A stretch of 64,000 nucleotides of DNA from Fremontodendron californicum (lineage: Eukaryota > Streptophyta > Magnoliopsida > Malvales > Malvaceae), in contig JAULJL010000033.1 in the NCBI GenBank assembly GCA_030761205.1, forward strand, positions 2,170,001 through 2,234,000, read 5' to 3'. The position numbers and the translations under genes are program-made. Each line of letters opens with the position of its first letter. Within the stretch, counting starts at the first letter, position 1. The notes under the pieces are model-generated. The model saw nothing but the letters and a program-made list of their open reading frames with translations, did not search any database and was not told the DNA's origin. This document shows positions 11,634 to 24,531 of the stretch, piece by piece.

Positions 11634-14600
11634 TGTAGACACCTAATTTTGTCCGGACCACTAAACAGGTATGTTTTCTTCCCATATTGATGTTTCCGAG
11701 TATAAAAAGACTGTTTTCATCCTGCAGGTGGTACTCCGAGACTTAGTTTAAGAGGGTGAGCACAAAAAGACAAACTTGAAAAAAAGTCAACCCGAAAAAG
11801 TCAACCCCGAAAAAGTCAATCCTAAAAAGTCAACTACTGAAAAAGTCAACCCACTTTCAAAATCAAGATTTTAAGTTCAATTGAAAAATGGCGAAAGAAT
11901 TTTGATAATCCGAGGTCTACATTGAAAGATATGGAGTTCGGAAGTTGGGATTTGGAGATTCAGTAGAAAAGAAACCCTAATTCGAGAAATTTGGGGAAAA
12001 GTGCTTAAACGATCAAACTGGTCGAAATTGAAGGTTCCAAATGAAAGATAAGCACTGACTACGGGTAATGGAGAAGTCACTTGCAAGAAAAACCGAAAGA
12101 AAAGTCAATCAGGGAGAAAACCAAGAATTAGGATTTTTAGTGGATTTCGGTGAAATCGGGAAGAATCACAGAAATGGCCCGACTTGGTAAGACCAAAGCC
12201 CCCAATGGATGAGGAATGATTAAAAAGGATGGCCCAAGGCTCAGATTGAAGAAAATCTGAAAATCGGACTTGTTTTGAGCAAAACCGGGTTTCGGAGGTT
12301 AAAGGGCAAAAAAGATAAATCCCGGAAAAATAGCAAATGGACTCCAAAAATTCTGAAATTTGGCAAATCTCATTTTTAAATTATTTGGAAGAGATTGGCG
12401 AAAGAAAATCTTGATTCCGAGTTCGTTTGCAAAATGGCCAAATCCCGGGCCTCCTATGCAGTAATTCAAGCCGATAAATCCCGAAAAAATACCAAATGAG
12501 CTCCAAAAATTATGAAAACTTCCAGATCACACTTTTTAATTATTTTGAAGAGATTGGTGAAGAAAAATCTTGATTTAGAGCTCGTTTAAAAAATGGTAAA
12601 ATGTAGGGGCATAAAAGGGCATTTTTGGGAAGAAAAAATCCAAATAAATAGCAAACGGACTCGGATAATTTTGAAAACTTCCAGAACTCAATATTTTATT
12701 ATTTTGGAAGTATTAAAAAAAGAAAAAATTGAATTTGGAGTCCGTTTGATATTTACTTGCATCCGGGGGGCAAAATGGTCATTTCACCCAAGCAACCGAA
12801 AAGGGCTTTTTTTGGCCCTTCAAAAAATCAGAGTTGGGCTGGAAAAGAGATGTGCTGGCATACCCAAGCCCAAATAAAGGAGGAAGCTTCTAATTTTTTT
12901 TTTAATCAAGTGGTTAAAAATCAAGAGTTAGTTAACCATTCTCTTTGATCAAGCCATGGTGATTAAACCACATAGGTTAAGAAAGATGTCAACATTATTT
13001 TTGCATAGCTGTAATTTGAGAGGGCTGAGATGCTAATCTAAAGGTGGTAATTTCATGACTTTTCATCTTGAATTATTGGCCATTTGATGGAAATTAGGTT
13101 ACACAAAAATGACAACATCTTGGAGGCTATATAACCATGCATTAAGGCTAGCCCTAAGGGAGGGGAGGCAGATTTTGGTTTCTTCTTTTCCATTTTGGCT
13201 GATTTCTCTTAGTTTTTCTTAGTTTTTATCTTCTTGGTTGAGAGCAAAAAAAGAAAAGTTTAGAAATAAAGGAAAGTTTGAAGAGAAAAGCTTGAAATAT
13301 TAGCTTCTTGAGGTTGCTCTTGAGCACCAACTCTTGCACTTTCATTTTCTATTCTTGTTTTTTGCTATTTTAATCTCTACTTGGTGAGTTTTCATTTTAA
13401 AATAATGTTTCTTGTTCTTCCTTCATTTCCTTTCTTAAGTATATTTTTTTTACATTTTGTTTTTACAATAAACTCACCATGGCCAAATGGCCTACATTAT
13501 TTATTTTAAGTTGTTGTTTCAATTCATTTTACCATATTGTTTATGCTATTTTCTTTGTTTTTGATGTTTTAAGTGTTATGTTATTTCATGTTCTTAAGTT
13601 ATATTTAATTTGGTTGCTTTGTTTGTTGCCATTTATGTCTTAGATATCATGTTTTTGCATTTTTAATTTTCTGTTTTCATGTTGTTTAAATTTGAGCATG
13701 TTTTAGAGTTAGCATATTAAGTGTTTGTGAAAATGCTTGTGTGATTCTTTGCATGATTCTTGTTTTATATCATAGTGAGCATGTTTTAGATTTGGTATAT
13801 TAGGTGTTTGTGAAAATGCTTGTGTGATTTTTGTGTTATGACTTAGTTTTTCATGCTAGCATACCAAGTGTTTGTGAAAATGCCATGCTTGTTGGAGCTT
13901 GGGGCCATTTGGCTACTCCATGTGTTTTGCATTGTGTGTTGTATTTTTTGTCATGCTAGTTGTTAGGTTTTTGCATTTGCATGATATTTGGTTGGATTTT
14001 TGAATTAAGCATGCCTTGTGTTTGTGAAAATGCCATGCATGTCTTAGGTCTAGGTTACATTAAATGCCATGCAAGTTCATGTTAGGTCTAGGCCATATTA
14101 TTTATGTCATGCATTTTCCTTACATTTAGGTTTAGATCCATGCATTATGTTTGCTGCATTGTTTCATGCATTTCATGTTCATGCCACTTGAATAATGACT
14201 TGAGCCAATTAATGGTTCAAAGTCATGCTCTCTTGAGCACACTTGTGGAAAATTAAGTTTGTCAAATTGATTATTCTACCTTTGTGATTTTTTTTACTTA
14301 GCCAATTTTTATCTAACTTTCAAAAAGTCCTAGCTACTGCTTTCAAGTCATTTTATGAGTTTCAAATATTTTTATTTTTATTTTTAAATGATTTTATCAA
14401 AGACAAAAAAAATGTGTTGGCAAAGCAGTTTTTTTTCCACCCAAAACTCGTACATCTCCGATTTTTCTGGGAATTCATCTTTGATCAGAAAATTAAGCCA
14501 ATTTTTTCTCATGTAGTTTTATATGTCCTGAGTCTCCAGTATTTTTTTTAGAATTTTTGGAATTTTTAAAAATAGGGTAAAATATCGTGGATTAAAACTG

Positions 14601-16293
14601 GACAGTGGAGTCAGGATTGAATTTAAAGAAAAACAAAGCAGTTTTTTCTCCTCCAAAAACTCGTACATCTCTGATTTTTCTGGGAATTCATCTTTGATAA
14701 AAAAATTAAGCCGATTTTTTCTCGTGTAGTTTTAAATGCCGTGAGTCTCCAGTATTTTTTTCAGAATTTTTGGAATTTTTTAAAATAGGGTAAAAAATCG
14801 TGGATTAAAACTGGACAGTGGAGTCAGAATTGAATTTAAAGAAAAACAAAGCAGTTTTTTCTCCTCCAAAAACTCGTACATCTCTGATTTTTCTGGGAAT
14901 TCATCTTTGATTCGAAAATTAAGCCGATTTTTTTCCGTGTAGTTTTACATGTTCTGAGTTTCCAGTATTTTTTTTTAGAATTTTTGGAATTTTTAAAAAT
15001 AGGATAAAAATTCGTGGATTAAAACTGGACAGTGGAGTCAGAATTGAATTTAAAAAAAAAAACAATTTTCTGTTTTGGTTAATTTACTTAGAGTGGGCTG
15101 ATTAGAAGGGTTAGCTACTGACTTAGGGTAATTTCTAAGCCTTTTCAAACTCTAAAAATGGTTTTTCAAGTCCCGGGTTAAGGGTAGTCAAGTCCGGATT
15201 TTTTAAACTTAGGAAATTAGAGCCATTTTAAAGAAATTAGCCAGTTTTTATTTTTAATTCAAGCTTTTCAAAATTGTTTTCAAACAATCACAAAGTATTT
15301 TGGTTTTAGAATATTTAATTTGACATATTTTCCTAAGGTAGCCGGATATCTTTTTAGATATACGGATTTCCTTAATTAAAGGAAAAAAATACATTTCATG
15401 CATTGCATTTTTATATTCATGCATTTTATATAATATGTGATTCTTGCTATAATAATTTCTATGATATTGTTGTTATTTTGATTTATATTTTTTGATGTTA
15501 CATGGTTTATTATATGGTTTCGAATATTTCATGATATCCTATGCTTTTATTTAGTTATCTTTATTTAGCATATACGTATTCATTTATTTTAAATGTTTTC
15601 AAAAGATAATGGTTTTCAATAAAAATAAAGATATTCCCGAGTTAAAATAATTCATGAGTTCTCTACCGGGTTTGCTGGAGGGAATATCATCAATTATCAT
15701 TAATAAAGGAATATCTTTCTTTCAAAAAAGAGAATGATTCGGAAAGTTTTCCAAAACTAATAAAAATTTATATATTTTGCCACGTTTGTTGGGGAATATA
15801 GGAAAATTTTGAATTTATAAATTCTGGATCATTTTCAATAAAAAAAATGAAATTATTTTTCTTTAAATTGGGAATTAACTTGAAATACTAAATTTAAAAC
15901 AAACTTTTTACCGAGACTTGAGATAACACACGATTAATAAGGTACCGATTTATACGGGCGTTGTGGGGGTGCTAATCCTTCCCCACACGTAACCGACTCC
16001 CGAACCCGCTTCTTTGATTTCTCTGGTTTAAAACGCAGACTTGAAATTGGTTTTTAAAATGTTTTAATTAATTTTTAAAATATTTTATAAAACCGGTTTT
16101 AATAGGTGGCCGATCACACCTAGCTAAAAAAGATTGGTGGCGACTCCATGTCTTTTTTAAGGTCATTTTCAAAACCTTCATTTTTCTAGAGGAATTAAGT
16201 CGACTTTTCCTCGATTTTTTTTAATGTCACGCCTAACGAATAATAAAGTCTTGCGATGAGACTCGTCGTTATTTTTTTTTTTAGGTTGCGACA
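11634..16293 (+). repeat. LTR 2 of non-autonomous Ogre-like element
   Basis: This 4660-bp LTR runs from TGTAGACACC to GCGACA and is nearly identical to 90-4736. It has three U3 repeats, a TATATAA at 13128-13134 and the 213-bp module in three copies (from 14425, 14638 and 14851). Downstream is AAGAT, then a divergent minus-strand LTR fragment. This is the right edge of the plus-strand array. Confidence 0.93.
13128..13134 (+). promoter_or_regulatory. Putative TATA box of LTR 2
   Basis: TATATAA lies at the same relative place as in LTR 1. It is a promoter candidate by position and motif only. Confidence 0.45.
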
Positions 16294-16469
16294 AAGATAT
16301 CCCGTCGTTAATGATAATTGATGATATCTTCCCCGACAGACCCATTAGAGAACTCATGAATTATTTTAACTCGAGAATAATCTTGTTTTATAAAAAAATC
16401 ATTAATTATTTCTCATGCATTTTAAATCAGATAAAAAATGGTCATGAATATGCAAATCAATACTAAGAT
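16294..16469 (-). repeat. Divergent Ogre-type LTR fragment, left part
   Basis: The sequence matches the minus-strand orientation of the family LTR around 25490-25680: TTAATGATAATTGATGATAT, then GAGAACTCATGAATTATTTT. It is clearly more diverged than the other copies. The plus-strand array interrupts it on the left and the chromovirus interrupts it on the right; it resumes at 24537. It appears to be the oldest layer in this part of the window. Confidence 0.72.
16465..16469. other. Target site duplication AAGAT, left copy
   Basis: AAGAT directly precedes the TG of the chromovirus LTR and recurs directly after its other LTR at 24532-24536. A 5-bp duplication is normal for Ty3/gypsy integration. 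Confidence 0.9.
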
Positions 16470-18922
16470 TGTAACACCCTGTCCGGATAATCTACCTAAA
16501 ATCCGGCAAAGTTTCCTTTCTATCTCAACGATAATCCTCCTGCAAATAACACTCAATTCATATCCTCAACCAGCAATATTCCTCAATACTATTATCACAT
16601 ATATCCATATATATTCAAAAAAATTTCCATGATCAATTTATGCTCAAATCAAAACATATTGATCTATTGTCTCATATCTTCAAATATATACAATATATCC
16701 AAAAGTAAACCTATCTCAGCAAGGTTTACTAGATAAAAACATCAAAAGATCAAGACTTCAATAAATTTTTACTATGATGCCCACCACGTCACAATACTAT
16801 TTGAAGCAGAGAATAGAGGAAGGTTGCAATCCCAACACCTAACTATCACCTGAAAATGAGAATATGAAATGGTGAGATATATGAATATCTCAGTGAGTAA
16901 ACAACTTTTAAAACATTTGAAAACTATGATTATAATCATTTAAAACATAATAGACATTTTCAAAATAAATAATAATAAAATCATAAAGAGTAATTCAAAG
17001 ACGTAGCAAAGTTTTCAAATGTATAACAATATTATAATATTAATCAATGAATAAAATCTGTAAAGTAAATCAAGTTCCGTATAATTGGGCTCCAACTTTC
17101 TGTCCTGCATAAGAGTACATCCATGAAATAACCAAGCAATATCCATGTAGGCATACTAGTAGCCGGCCCCAAAGGCCAATACCACCATAGGACGCCCCAA
17201 AGGCATATGTGTCACTATGATGTGCCCCCAAAAGGCAAATATAATGGGATAGGGACTCTGGAGGTGGCTCCCACCACAAAGGCGTAGCACGCAGCTCCCA
17301 TACCCCAGTATAATATCACGGAATAGGGACTCTGGAGGTGGCTCCCGCCACAAAGGCGTAGCACGCAACTCCCGTATTCCGGTCTAATATCACGGAATGG
17401 GGACTCTGGAGGTGGCTCCCGCCACAAAGGCGTAGCACGCAGCTCCCGTATTCCGGTCAAGGAAATAATCTCATACATTAAGTCAGGTGGAGCCAAAACC
17501 ATGTACGTCAAATTCTATGTAAAATCATATTTCATAAAATCAACCAACTTACTCGATATAATATTTATTGAAATAAAACTACTTTAATAACAAATCAATT
17601 CATATGATTAAATATCGTATATACCTTTAATACGTAAAATAAATATATATGCTAAAAAATATATATATAATTATAATTAAAGAAATTTCAAATAACTATA
17701 ATTGTCGTCTACTCACAATCCTTGAGATGATCTCACTGTACACCTCGACCTGAAACTTCGGGATCCATAGGTGACGTCGGATCTACGTGGCCTAGAGATT
17801 AACAATAATTAGTATCTATACATGCTCAAAGCATTACACAATTTTGAATGCAACTTAAGTCTCATAATCTTCCCTCAAGGTCAATACTAATTCCTCATAC
17901 TCAAAACAACATATCCCAAATTTTTAATATCATTTCCATAATCATTTTCCCCAAATATTCAACTCCATATTCATGTCCTTATCAAATTCCTTTCTAGTAT
18001 TCCATGCCTTAGAGATTTTCATAATCCATAACCATCAATAGTACTATATTTCTCTTAAGCAATAAATTCTTTAATATCAAGTTAGATTAGAAAATCATAA
18101 CTTGATTTTGGTACCAATAAGTCTAATTTATGAAGAAAATAACTAACTTAGACAATTAGAACAAAATCTTGATCAAATTTGATAAAACCCGAAACTATGC
18201 TGAAACAGGGGTCACACTGAACAGCCAACTTCACCGAATTTTATCTTTTTAACCGCCTATCGGTTTTGGGTGATTCAAAAACCAAAATTCTCGTATTGAA
18301 GTCTAGTTTCTAGGAAAAATATCAAAAAAATATTAACCCAACTGTGCCGAACCCAGAAAATCCGAACAGCAAGCATGCTCAGATTCCCCTGTTTTGCTTT
18401 TTCTTTCCATTTTCTTGTTCATGCTTTCAAATCCTTTTAATACATACCAAAAATGAGTAAAATTCATACTTAATAGATGGATTTCAGACCTTAACATGTT
18501 TATGGAGCAAAGATCTTAGCATGCTTAAGTAGAATATCTAAAGAAAATGAAGAATTTATCAAGAAACTAACCTTGGATGTAATTGTTGTTGAGATTATGG
18601 TGGAATACTTGAAGAGAAATTTGAGAGAGAGAGAGGATGGGAGTGGCCGGCTGCCACTTGAAGAAGAGAAGAAGAATTCTAGTGTTTTCGGGAGAGAAAG
18701 ATGAAGATAAGTGATATTTTATTTTGTTTTTGGGATAATTGCATATTAGTCCCTCAACTTTTTATAAATAACCATTTAGCCCCTAAACTTTTTTAATATG
18801 TTCATTTTGATCCTTTCTTCTTTTATTTCCTTCACTTATAACTTCTTACAAATTTCCAAGTTTGTCCTTAAAAATTTTTGGGATTTAACTTTACATGATT
18901 ATACGTAACCTCGGTTGTTACA
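16470..18922 (-). repeat. Chromovirus 3' LTR
   Basis: The plus strand reads TGTAACACCCTGTCCGG and ends GGTTGTTACA. By strand of the element this is the 3' LTR. It contains three 74-bp repeats (17252, 17326, 17400). The 18600-18680 stretch carries GAGAGAGAGAG and a purine-rich segment. It holds no gene. Confidence 0.94.
17252..17470 (-). repeat. Three 74-bp tandem repeats in the LTR
   Basis: GGGACTCTGGAGGTGGCTCC recurs at 17252, 17326 and 17400, each followed by CACAAAGGCGTAGCACGCA. The other LTR has the same three units from 22861. Antisense ORFs of 69-98 residues across this stretch are repeat translations, not genes. Confidence 0.9.
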
Positions 18923-18938
18923 ACTTACCCCCCTTAGA
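18923..18938 (-). other. Chromovirus polypurine tract
   Basis: On the minus strand the tract reads CTAAGGGGGGTAAGT immediately before the TGTAACAACC start of the 3' LTR. Confidence 0.85.
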
Positions 18939-18957
18939 AAAATTTCGTCCTCGAAAT

Positions 18958-19221
18958 TTACTTACCAACTTGGTTGAACAAGTGAGAATATTGAGTCCGC
19001 ATATCTTCGTCCCTTTCCCATATAGCTTCTTCATATGAATGATTCCTCCAAAGAACTTTCACTAATGGAATAGTCTTAGTCCTTAGAACTTGGATCTTTC
19101 TATCCAAAATCTCAACCGGCTGCTCTTCATAAGTTAAATTTTCCTCAATTTCCATAGGCAAGTCCTTCAATATATGTGAAGAATCAAAAATGTACTTTCG
19201 GAGCATAGAAACATGGAACAC
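18958..19221 (-). pseudogene. Chromovirus integrase C-terminal tail with chromodomain
   Basis: The reading frame of 87 residues starts FHVSMLRKYI-like, the usual end of the integrase C-terminal region. It continues into a chromodomain: EEQPVEILDRK, then LVKVLWRNHSYEEAIWE. In chromoviruses this domain follows integrase and guides insertion to chromatin. The aromatic and WE positions of the fold are visible. It is separated from the upstream integrase by a stop near 19230 and a frameshift near 19450. It is the end of the same polyprotein, not a separate gene. Confidence 0.87.
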
Positions 19222-20842
19222 GTTATGAATTCATGACAATTCTTCTGGTAAGGACAATCTACAAGCAACTGGGCCAATCCGTTCAATGATCTCATACGGC
19301 CCTATATATCGAGGACCCAACTTTCCTCGTCTTCCAAACCGGATTACTCCCTTCCAAGGAGTCACTTTCAAAAATATCATATCACCAACTTCAAACTCTA
19401 AATCTTTTCTCCGATTATCTGCATAGCTCTTTTGTCAATCTTGAGCTATTTTTATCTTTTTTTCGAATTACCTTAACTTTGTTTGCAGTCATCATAACAA
19501 TTTCTGGACCTAGTAATTTCCTTTCATCTGTATCATTCCAACACACCGGAGTTCTGCACTTCCTTCCATACAAAGCTTCAAACGGAGCCATGTCGATGCT
19601 GGACTGATAACTATTGTTATACGCAAACTCTGCTAGAGGCAAGTGTTCATCCCAATTTCCTTTGAATTCCATAATACAAGATCTGAGCATATCTTCCAAA
19701 ATTTGAATTGTCCGTTCAGATTGTCCATCCGTCTGGGGATGAAAAGCAGTACTGACCTTGAGTTTAGTACCCATAGCATTCTGCAAACTTGGCCAGAAGC
19801 GAGATGTGAATCGGGGGTCTCGATCAGATACAATCGATACTGGGGCACCATGTAGCCTAACAATTTCGTTCACATAAAGTTTAGCCAATCTTTCCATGGA
19901 AAAAGTCTTCTTGACTGGCAAAAAGTGAGCTGATTTTGTCAAACGATCAACAATCACCCAGATACTATCATAACCAGACTGTGTTCTTGGTAATCCCGAA
20001 ACGAAATCCATAGCAATATCTTCCCACTTCCATTGAGGAATAGGTAGAGGGTTCAATTTCCCATAAGGTTTTTGATGCTCGGCTTTAATTTGTTGGCATA
20101 CCAAGCATCTAGAAACAAACTCAGCTATGTCCTGTTTCATATCTTGCCACCAATAATGTTCTCTTAAGGTTCGATACATCTTCACACTACCAGGATGTAA
20201 GGCGTATGGTGCATTATGAGCTTCCTCCAAAATCACCTTCCGGAGTTCTTCATCCTGAGGCACACAAAGCCTATTTTTCATTATCAATACATCCTCATCT
20301 TTTATTTGAAAGTCAGTCCTCACACCATCATTTACTTCTTGCTTTAACTTTACCAACATAGGGTCATTATTTTGTGCTTCACGTATCCAATCAATATGAA
20401 TCGGTTTAACCTTCAAGTGGGCTATCAGGAGATTATTCTCATCAATCATCAATTCTAAAGGTAAAGACTTCAACTCATTTTGTAAGGGTTTCTGAATTGC
20501 TCGGATATGAGCAAGAGAACTAGAAGACTTTCTACTAAGAGCATCGGCCACTACATTGGCCTTTCTTTGGTGGTAGTCAATTACACAGTCATAATCTTTT
20601 ATCAATTCAAACCATCTCCTTTGCCTCAAATTTAATTCTTTCTGATCCATCAGATATTTCAGACTCTTATGATCAGTGTAGATTGTACATTTTTCTCCAA
20701 ATAAATAATGCCTCCAAATTTTTAGTGCAAACACCACTGCCGCCAACTCCAAATCATGAGTGGGATAGTTTTGCTCATGCTGTTTCAGTTTCCGAGAAGT
20801 ATAAGCTATCACCTTCCCATGTTGCATCAAAATGCAACCCAA
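19222..20842 (-). pseudogene. Chromovirus pol: RNase H and integrase
   Basis: The open stretch of 475 residues (20842-19415) encodes most of RNase H (TDHKSLKYL, then ANVVADALSR). The integrase zinc region follows, with CLVCQQIK, and then the catalytic core. Its acidic residues are at MDFVSGLP, SDRDPRF and DGQSERT. The frame shifts near 19450, after which a GPYEII-type C-terminal motif can be followed to about 19230. RNase H begins before 20842, but two stops (near 20843 and 20944) cut it from the RT end. The stops and shifts argue that this copy makes no functional polyprotein. It is clearly Ty3/gypsy, and the chromodomain downstream places it among chromoviruses. Confidence 0.92.
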
Positions 20843-21300
20843 ACCTCACCTCGAGGCATCACTGTATACCACAAAGCTTCCAGTCCCTGATGGTAGTGTA
20901 AGAATTGGTGCTGTGGCCAATCTACGCTTGAGCTCTTGGAAAGCTTACTCACATTCGTCAGTCCACTCAAACTTAGCATACTTCCTTGTTAGTTTTGACA
21001 AAGGAGAGGCAATCATGGAAAATCCTTCCACGAATCTTCGATAGTACCCTGCCAATCCGAGAAAGCTCCTAATTTCTGTGACATTAGTGGGTCTTTCCCA
21101 AACAACTACAGTTTCTATCTTTTGTGGATCCACAAAAATCCCTTTCTTAGATTTCACACTTGGAAAATTTAGCATAAAGTTGCTTTTCACGCATAGTCTG
21201 CAACACCGTTCTCAAATGGCTTACATGATCATCCTTATTCCTGGAATAAACTAGGATGTCATCGATGAAAACAATAACAAACTTATCTTAGTAGGGTCGT
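20843..21300 (-). pseudogene. Chromovirus RT remnant (palm end, thumb)
   Basis: Only the end of reverse transcriptase survives. A VIVFIDDILVYSRN stretch near 21250-21290 contains the catalytic FIDD pair. It is followed by KSKKGIFVDPQKIE and SFLGLAGYYRRFVEGFS in 21190-20945. The N-terminal fingers and palm are absent. Just upstream the frame runs directly into gag sequence, so the join near 21290-21305 is a deletion junction. Stops at about 20944 and 20843 separate it from RNase H. Confidence 0.86.
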
Positions 21301-21990
21301 CAACCTATCTCGAATACTAACATGTAGCCCATCTTGGAATTTCTTGCATCTATCAGCATCGTTGGCTACTATCGAAGGAGTAAATTCTGATAGTTCACTG
21401 AATTTTTGCTCGTACTCTGCTACTGACATACCACCCTGTTTTAAATTCATAAACTCAGTCCATTTCTTTTCCCGCAAGGCCCGAGAATAGTATTTTTCTT
21501 CAAACTCTCTTCGAAAACCTGCCCAGGTTATGGCAGGACGTCCAACATACCTTTACACTGTAGTTTTCCACCATGTGTGTGCATGATCCTCCAAAAATTG
21601 CACCGCACATGGTAACCTCATAGGCTCGGGAATCTGAAAAGTAATGGAAGTAGTCTCAAATTTTTGTAGCCATGACCATGCTAAATCTTATTCCAAAGAG
21701 CCCGTTAAAATCTTGCAACCCATATTCTTAAGACCTTTACAGTAATCAACTATCCCCTTTTTAGTAGGGGCAGTCAAAGCGGGAATTACTCTTCCCAAGG
21801 CCGCAACTGCCTTAGCTAAATTAAGATTAGCTGTTGGGGGTGCTGTTGAAGGTGCAGCAACAGAAGATGAACCAGCAACTAAAGCTTGTTCTCTAATTTG
21901 CTCATCAGTATTCTTATTTCTATTCCTATCCTTATTTTGGGGTAGGGGATTGATTCTAGGCCTTCATCTTCGACGTGGTGGCATCGTGTC
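21283..21990 (-). pseudogene. Chromovirus gag, truncated
   Basis: The Retrotrans_gag core is recognisable in 21283-21477 (WTEFMNLKQGGMSVAEYEQK, then FQDGLHVSIRDRL). Upstream, on the minus strand, an ATG near 21984 opens a basic MPPRRR-type start that meets a stop after six codons. More stops and shifts follow. The C-terminal zinc knuckle, which normally binds RNA, is deleted together with protease. This capsid remnant is non-functional. Confidence 0.78.
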
Positions 21991-22063
21991 TGATTTTTTA
22001 CACAAGTGATAATATTTTAATACTTCAACAAACAATTCCTAAGTCTACAGGACCTATAACCTT

Positions 22064-22075
22064 GCTCTGATACCA
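22064..22075 (-). other. Chromovirus PBS (initiator tRNA-Met)
   Basis: The minus strand reads TGGTATCAGAGC a few bases after the 5' LTR end. This is the standard initiator-Met primer site of Tekay-like and many other plant retrotransposons. Confidence 0.93.
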
Positions 22076-22078
22076 AAT

Positions 22079-24531
22079 TGTAGCACCATGTCCGGATAAT
22101 CTACCTAAAATCCGGCAAAGTTTCCTTTCTATCTCAACGATAATCCTCCTGCAAATAACACTCAATTCATATCCTCAACCAGCAATATTCCTCAATACTA
22201 TTATCACATATATCCATATATATTCAAAAAAATTTCCATGATCAATTTATGCTCAAATCAAAACATATTGATCTATTGTCTCATATCTTCAAATATATAC
22301 AATATATCCAAAAGTAAACCTATCTCAGCAAGGTTTACTAGATAAAAACATCAAAAGATCAAGACTTCAATAAATTTTTACTATGATGCCCACCACGTCA
22401 CAATACTATTTGAAGCAGAGAATAGAGGAAGGTTGCAATCCCAACACCTAACTATCACCTGAAAATGAGAATATGAAATGGTGAGATATATGAATATCTC
22501 AGTGAGTAAACAACTTTTAAAACATTTGAAAACTATGATTATAATCATTTAAAACATAATAGACATTTTCAAAATAAATAATAATAAAATCATAAAGAGT
22601 AATTCAAAGACGTAGCAAAGTTTTCAAATGTATAACAATATTATAATATTAATCAATGAATAAAATCTGTAAAGTAAATCAAGTTCCGTATAATTGGGCT
22701 CCAACTTTCTGTCCTGCATAAGAGTACATCCATGAAATAACCAAGCAATATCCATGTAGGCATACTAGTAGCCGGCCCCAAAGGCCAATACCACCATAGG
22801 ACGCCCCAAAGGCATATGTGTCACTATGATGTGCCCCCAAAAGGCAAATATAATGGGATAGGGACTCTGGAGGTGGCTCCCACCACAAAGGCGTAGCACG
22901 CAGCTCCCATACCCCAGTATAATATCACGGAATAGGGACTCTGGAGGTGGCTCCCGCCACAAAGGCGTAGCACGCAGCTCCCGTATTCCGGTCTAATATC
23001 ACGGAGTGGGGACTCTGGAGGTGGCTCCCGCCACAAAGGCGTAGCACGCAGCTCCCGTATTCCGGTCAAGGAAATAATCTCATACATTAAGTCAGGTGGA
23101 GCCAAAACCATGTACGTCAAATTCTATGTAAAATCATATTTCATAAAATCAACCAACTTACTCGATATAATATTTCTTGAAATAAAACTACTTTAATAAC
23201 AAATCAATTCATATGATTAAATATCGTATATACCTTTAATACGTAAAATAAATATATATGCTAAAAAATATATATATAATTATAATTAAAGAAATTTCAA
23301 ATAACTATAGTTGTCGTCTACTCACAATCCTTGAGATGATCTCACTGTACACCTCGACCTGAAACTTCGGGATCCATAGGTGACGTCGGATCTACGTGGC
23401 CTAGAGATTAACAATAATTAGTATCTATACATGCTCAAAGCATTACACAATTTTGAATGCAACTTAAGTCTCATAATCTTCCCTCAAGGTCAATACTAAT
23501 TCCTCATACTCAAAACAACATATCCCAAATTTTTAATATCATTTCCATAATCATTTTCCCCAAATATTCAACTCCATATTCATGTCCATATCAAATTCCT
23601 TTCTAGTATTCCATGCCTTAGAGATTTTCATAATCCATAACCATCAATAGTACTATATTTCTCTTAAGCAATAAATTCTTTAATATCAAGTTAGATTAGA
23701 AAATCATAACTTGATTTTGGTACCAATAAGTCTAATTTATGAAGAAAATAACTAACTTAGACAATTAGAACAAAATCTTGATCAAATTTGATAAAACCCG
23801 AAACTATGCTGAAACAGGGGTCACACTGAACAGCCAACTTCACCGAATTTTATCTTTTTAACCGCCTATCGGTTTTGGGTGATTCAAAAACCAAAATTCT
23901 CGTATTGAAGTCTAGTTTCTAGGAAAAATATCAAAAAAATATTAACCCAACTGTGCCGAACCCAGAAAATCCGAACAGCAAGCATGCTCAGATTCCCCTG
24001 TTTTGCTTTTTCTTTCCATTTTCTTGTTCATGCTTTCAAATCCTTTTAATACATACCAAAAATGAGTAAAATTCATACTTAATAGATGGATTTCAGACCT
24101 TAACATGTTTATGGAGCAAAGATCTTAGCATGCTTAAGTAGAATATCTAAAGAAAATGAAGAATTTATCAAGAAACTAACCTTGGATGTAATTGTTGTTG
24201 AGATTATGGTGGAATACTTGAAGAGAAATTTGAGAGAGAGAGAGGATGGGAGTGGCCGGCTGCCACTTGAAGAAGAGAAGAAGAATTCTAGTGTTTTCGG
24301 GAGAGAAAGATGAAGATAAGTGATATTTTATTTTGTTTTTGGGATAATTGCATATTAGTCCCTCAACTTTTTATAAATAACCATTTAGCCCCTAAACTTT
24401 TTTAATATGTTCATTTTGATCCTTTCTTCTTTTATTTCCTTCACTTATAACTTCTTACAAATTTCCAAGTTTGTCCTTAAAAATTTTCGGGATTTAACTT
24501 TACATGATTATACGTAACCTCGGTTGTTACA
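22079..24531 (-). repeat. Chromovirus 5' LTR
   Basis: This 2453-bp LTR begins TGTAGCACCATG on the plus strand, against TGTAACACCCTG in its partner, and ends GGTTGTTACA. It includes the same three 74-bp repeats. It is the 5' LTR with respect to the minus-strand coding direction. Confidence 0.94.

Larger units (their letters stand above)
90..16293 (+). mobile_element. Non-autonomous Ogre-like LTR retrotransposon (LTR-interior-LTR)
   Basis: The 16.2-kb unit consists of LTR 90-4736, interior 4737-11633 and LTR 11634-16293, with PBS and PPT in the expected places. The LTRs differ only at scattered sites by eye, for example an extra 14-bp GAAAAAGTCAACCC-like unit near 11795, so insertion or homogenisation is recent. 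The right flank is AAGAT (16294-16298). The matching left duplication is not at 85-89, because another interior sits there instead of host DNA. Confidence 0.87.
16470..24531 (-). mobile_element. Tekay/Del-like chromovirus, internally deleted
   Basis: This 8062-bp Ty3/gypsy element lies on the minus strand with 2453-bp LTRs at 16470-18922 and 22079-24531, flanked by AAGAT. The PBS complements initiator tRNA-Met. The interior is only 3156 bp: gag N-terminal part, the end of RT, RNase H, integrase and a chromodomain. Protease and most of RT are missing, so it is not autonomous. The LTRs have the same length and differ at only about ten visible sites, so it is young. It sits inside an older Ogre-type LTR fragment. 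Confidence 0.93.

Noticed and set aside
16294..16298. AAGAT after LTR 2 as a proven TSD of the plus-strand array
   Set aside because: The left partner is outside the window. The same pentamer is also the chromovirus TSD, so the match could mislead.
17070..17511. Antisense ORFs with repeated WREPPPES motifs, and their copies at 22679-23120
   Set aside because: They are products of the 74-bp LTR repeat in the chromovirus.
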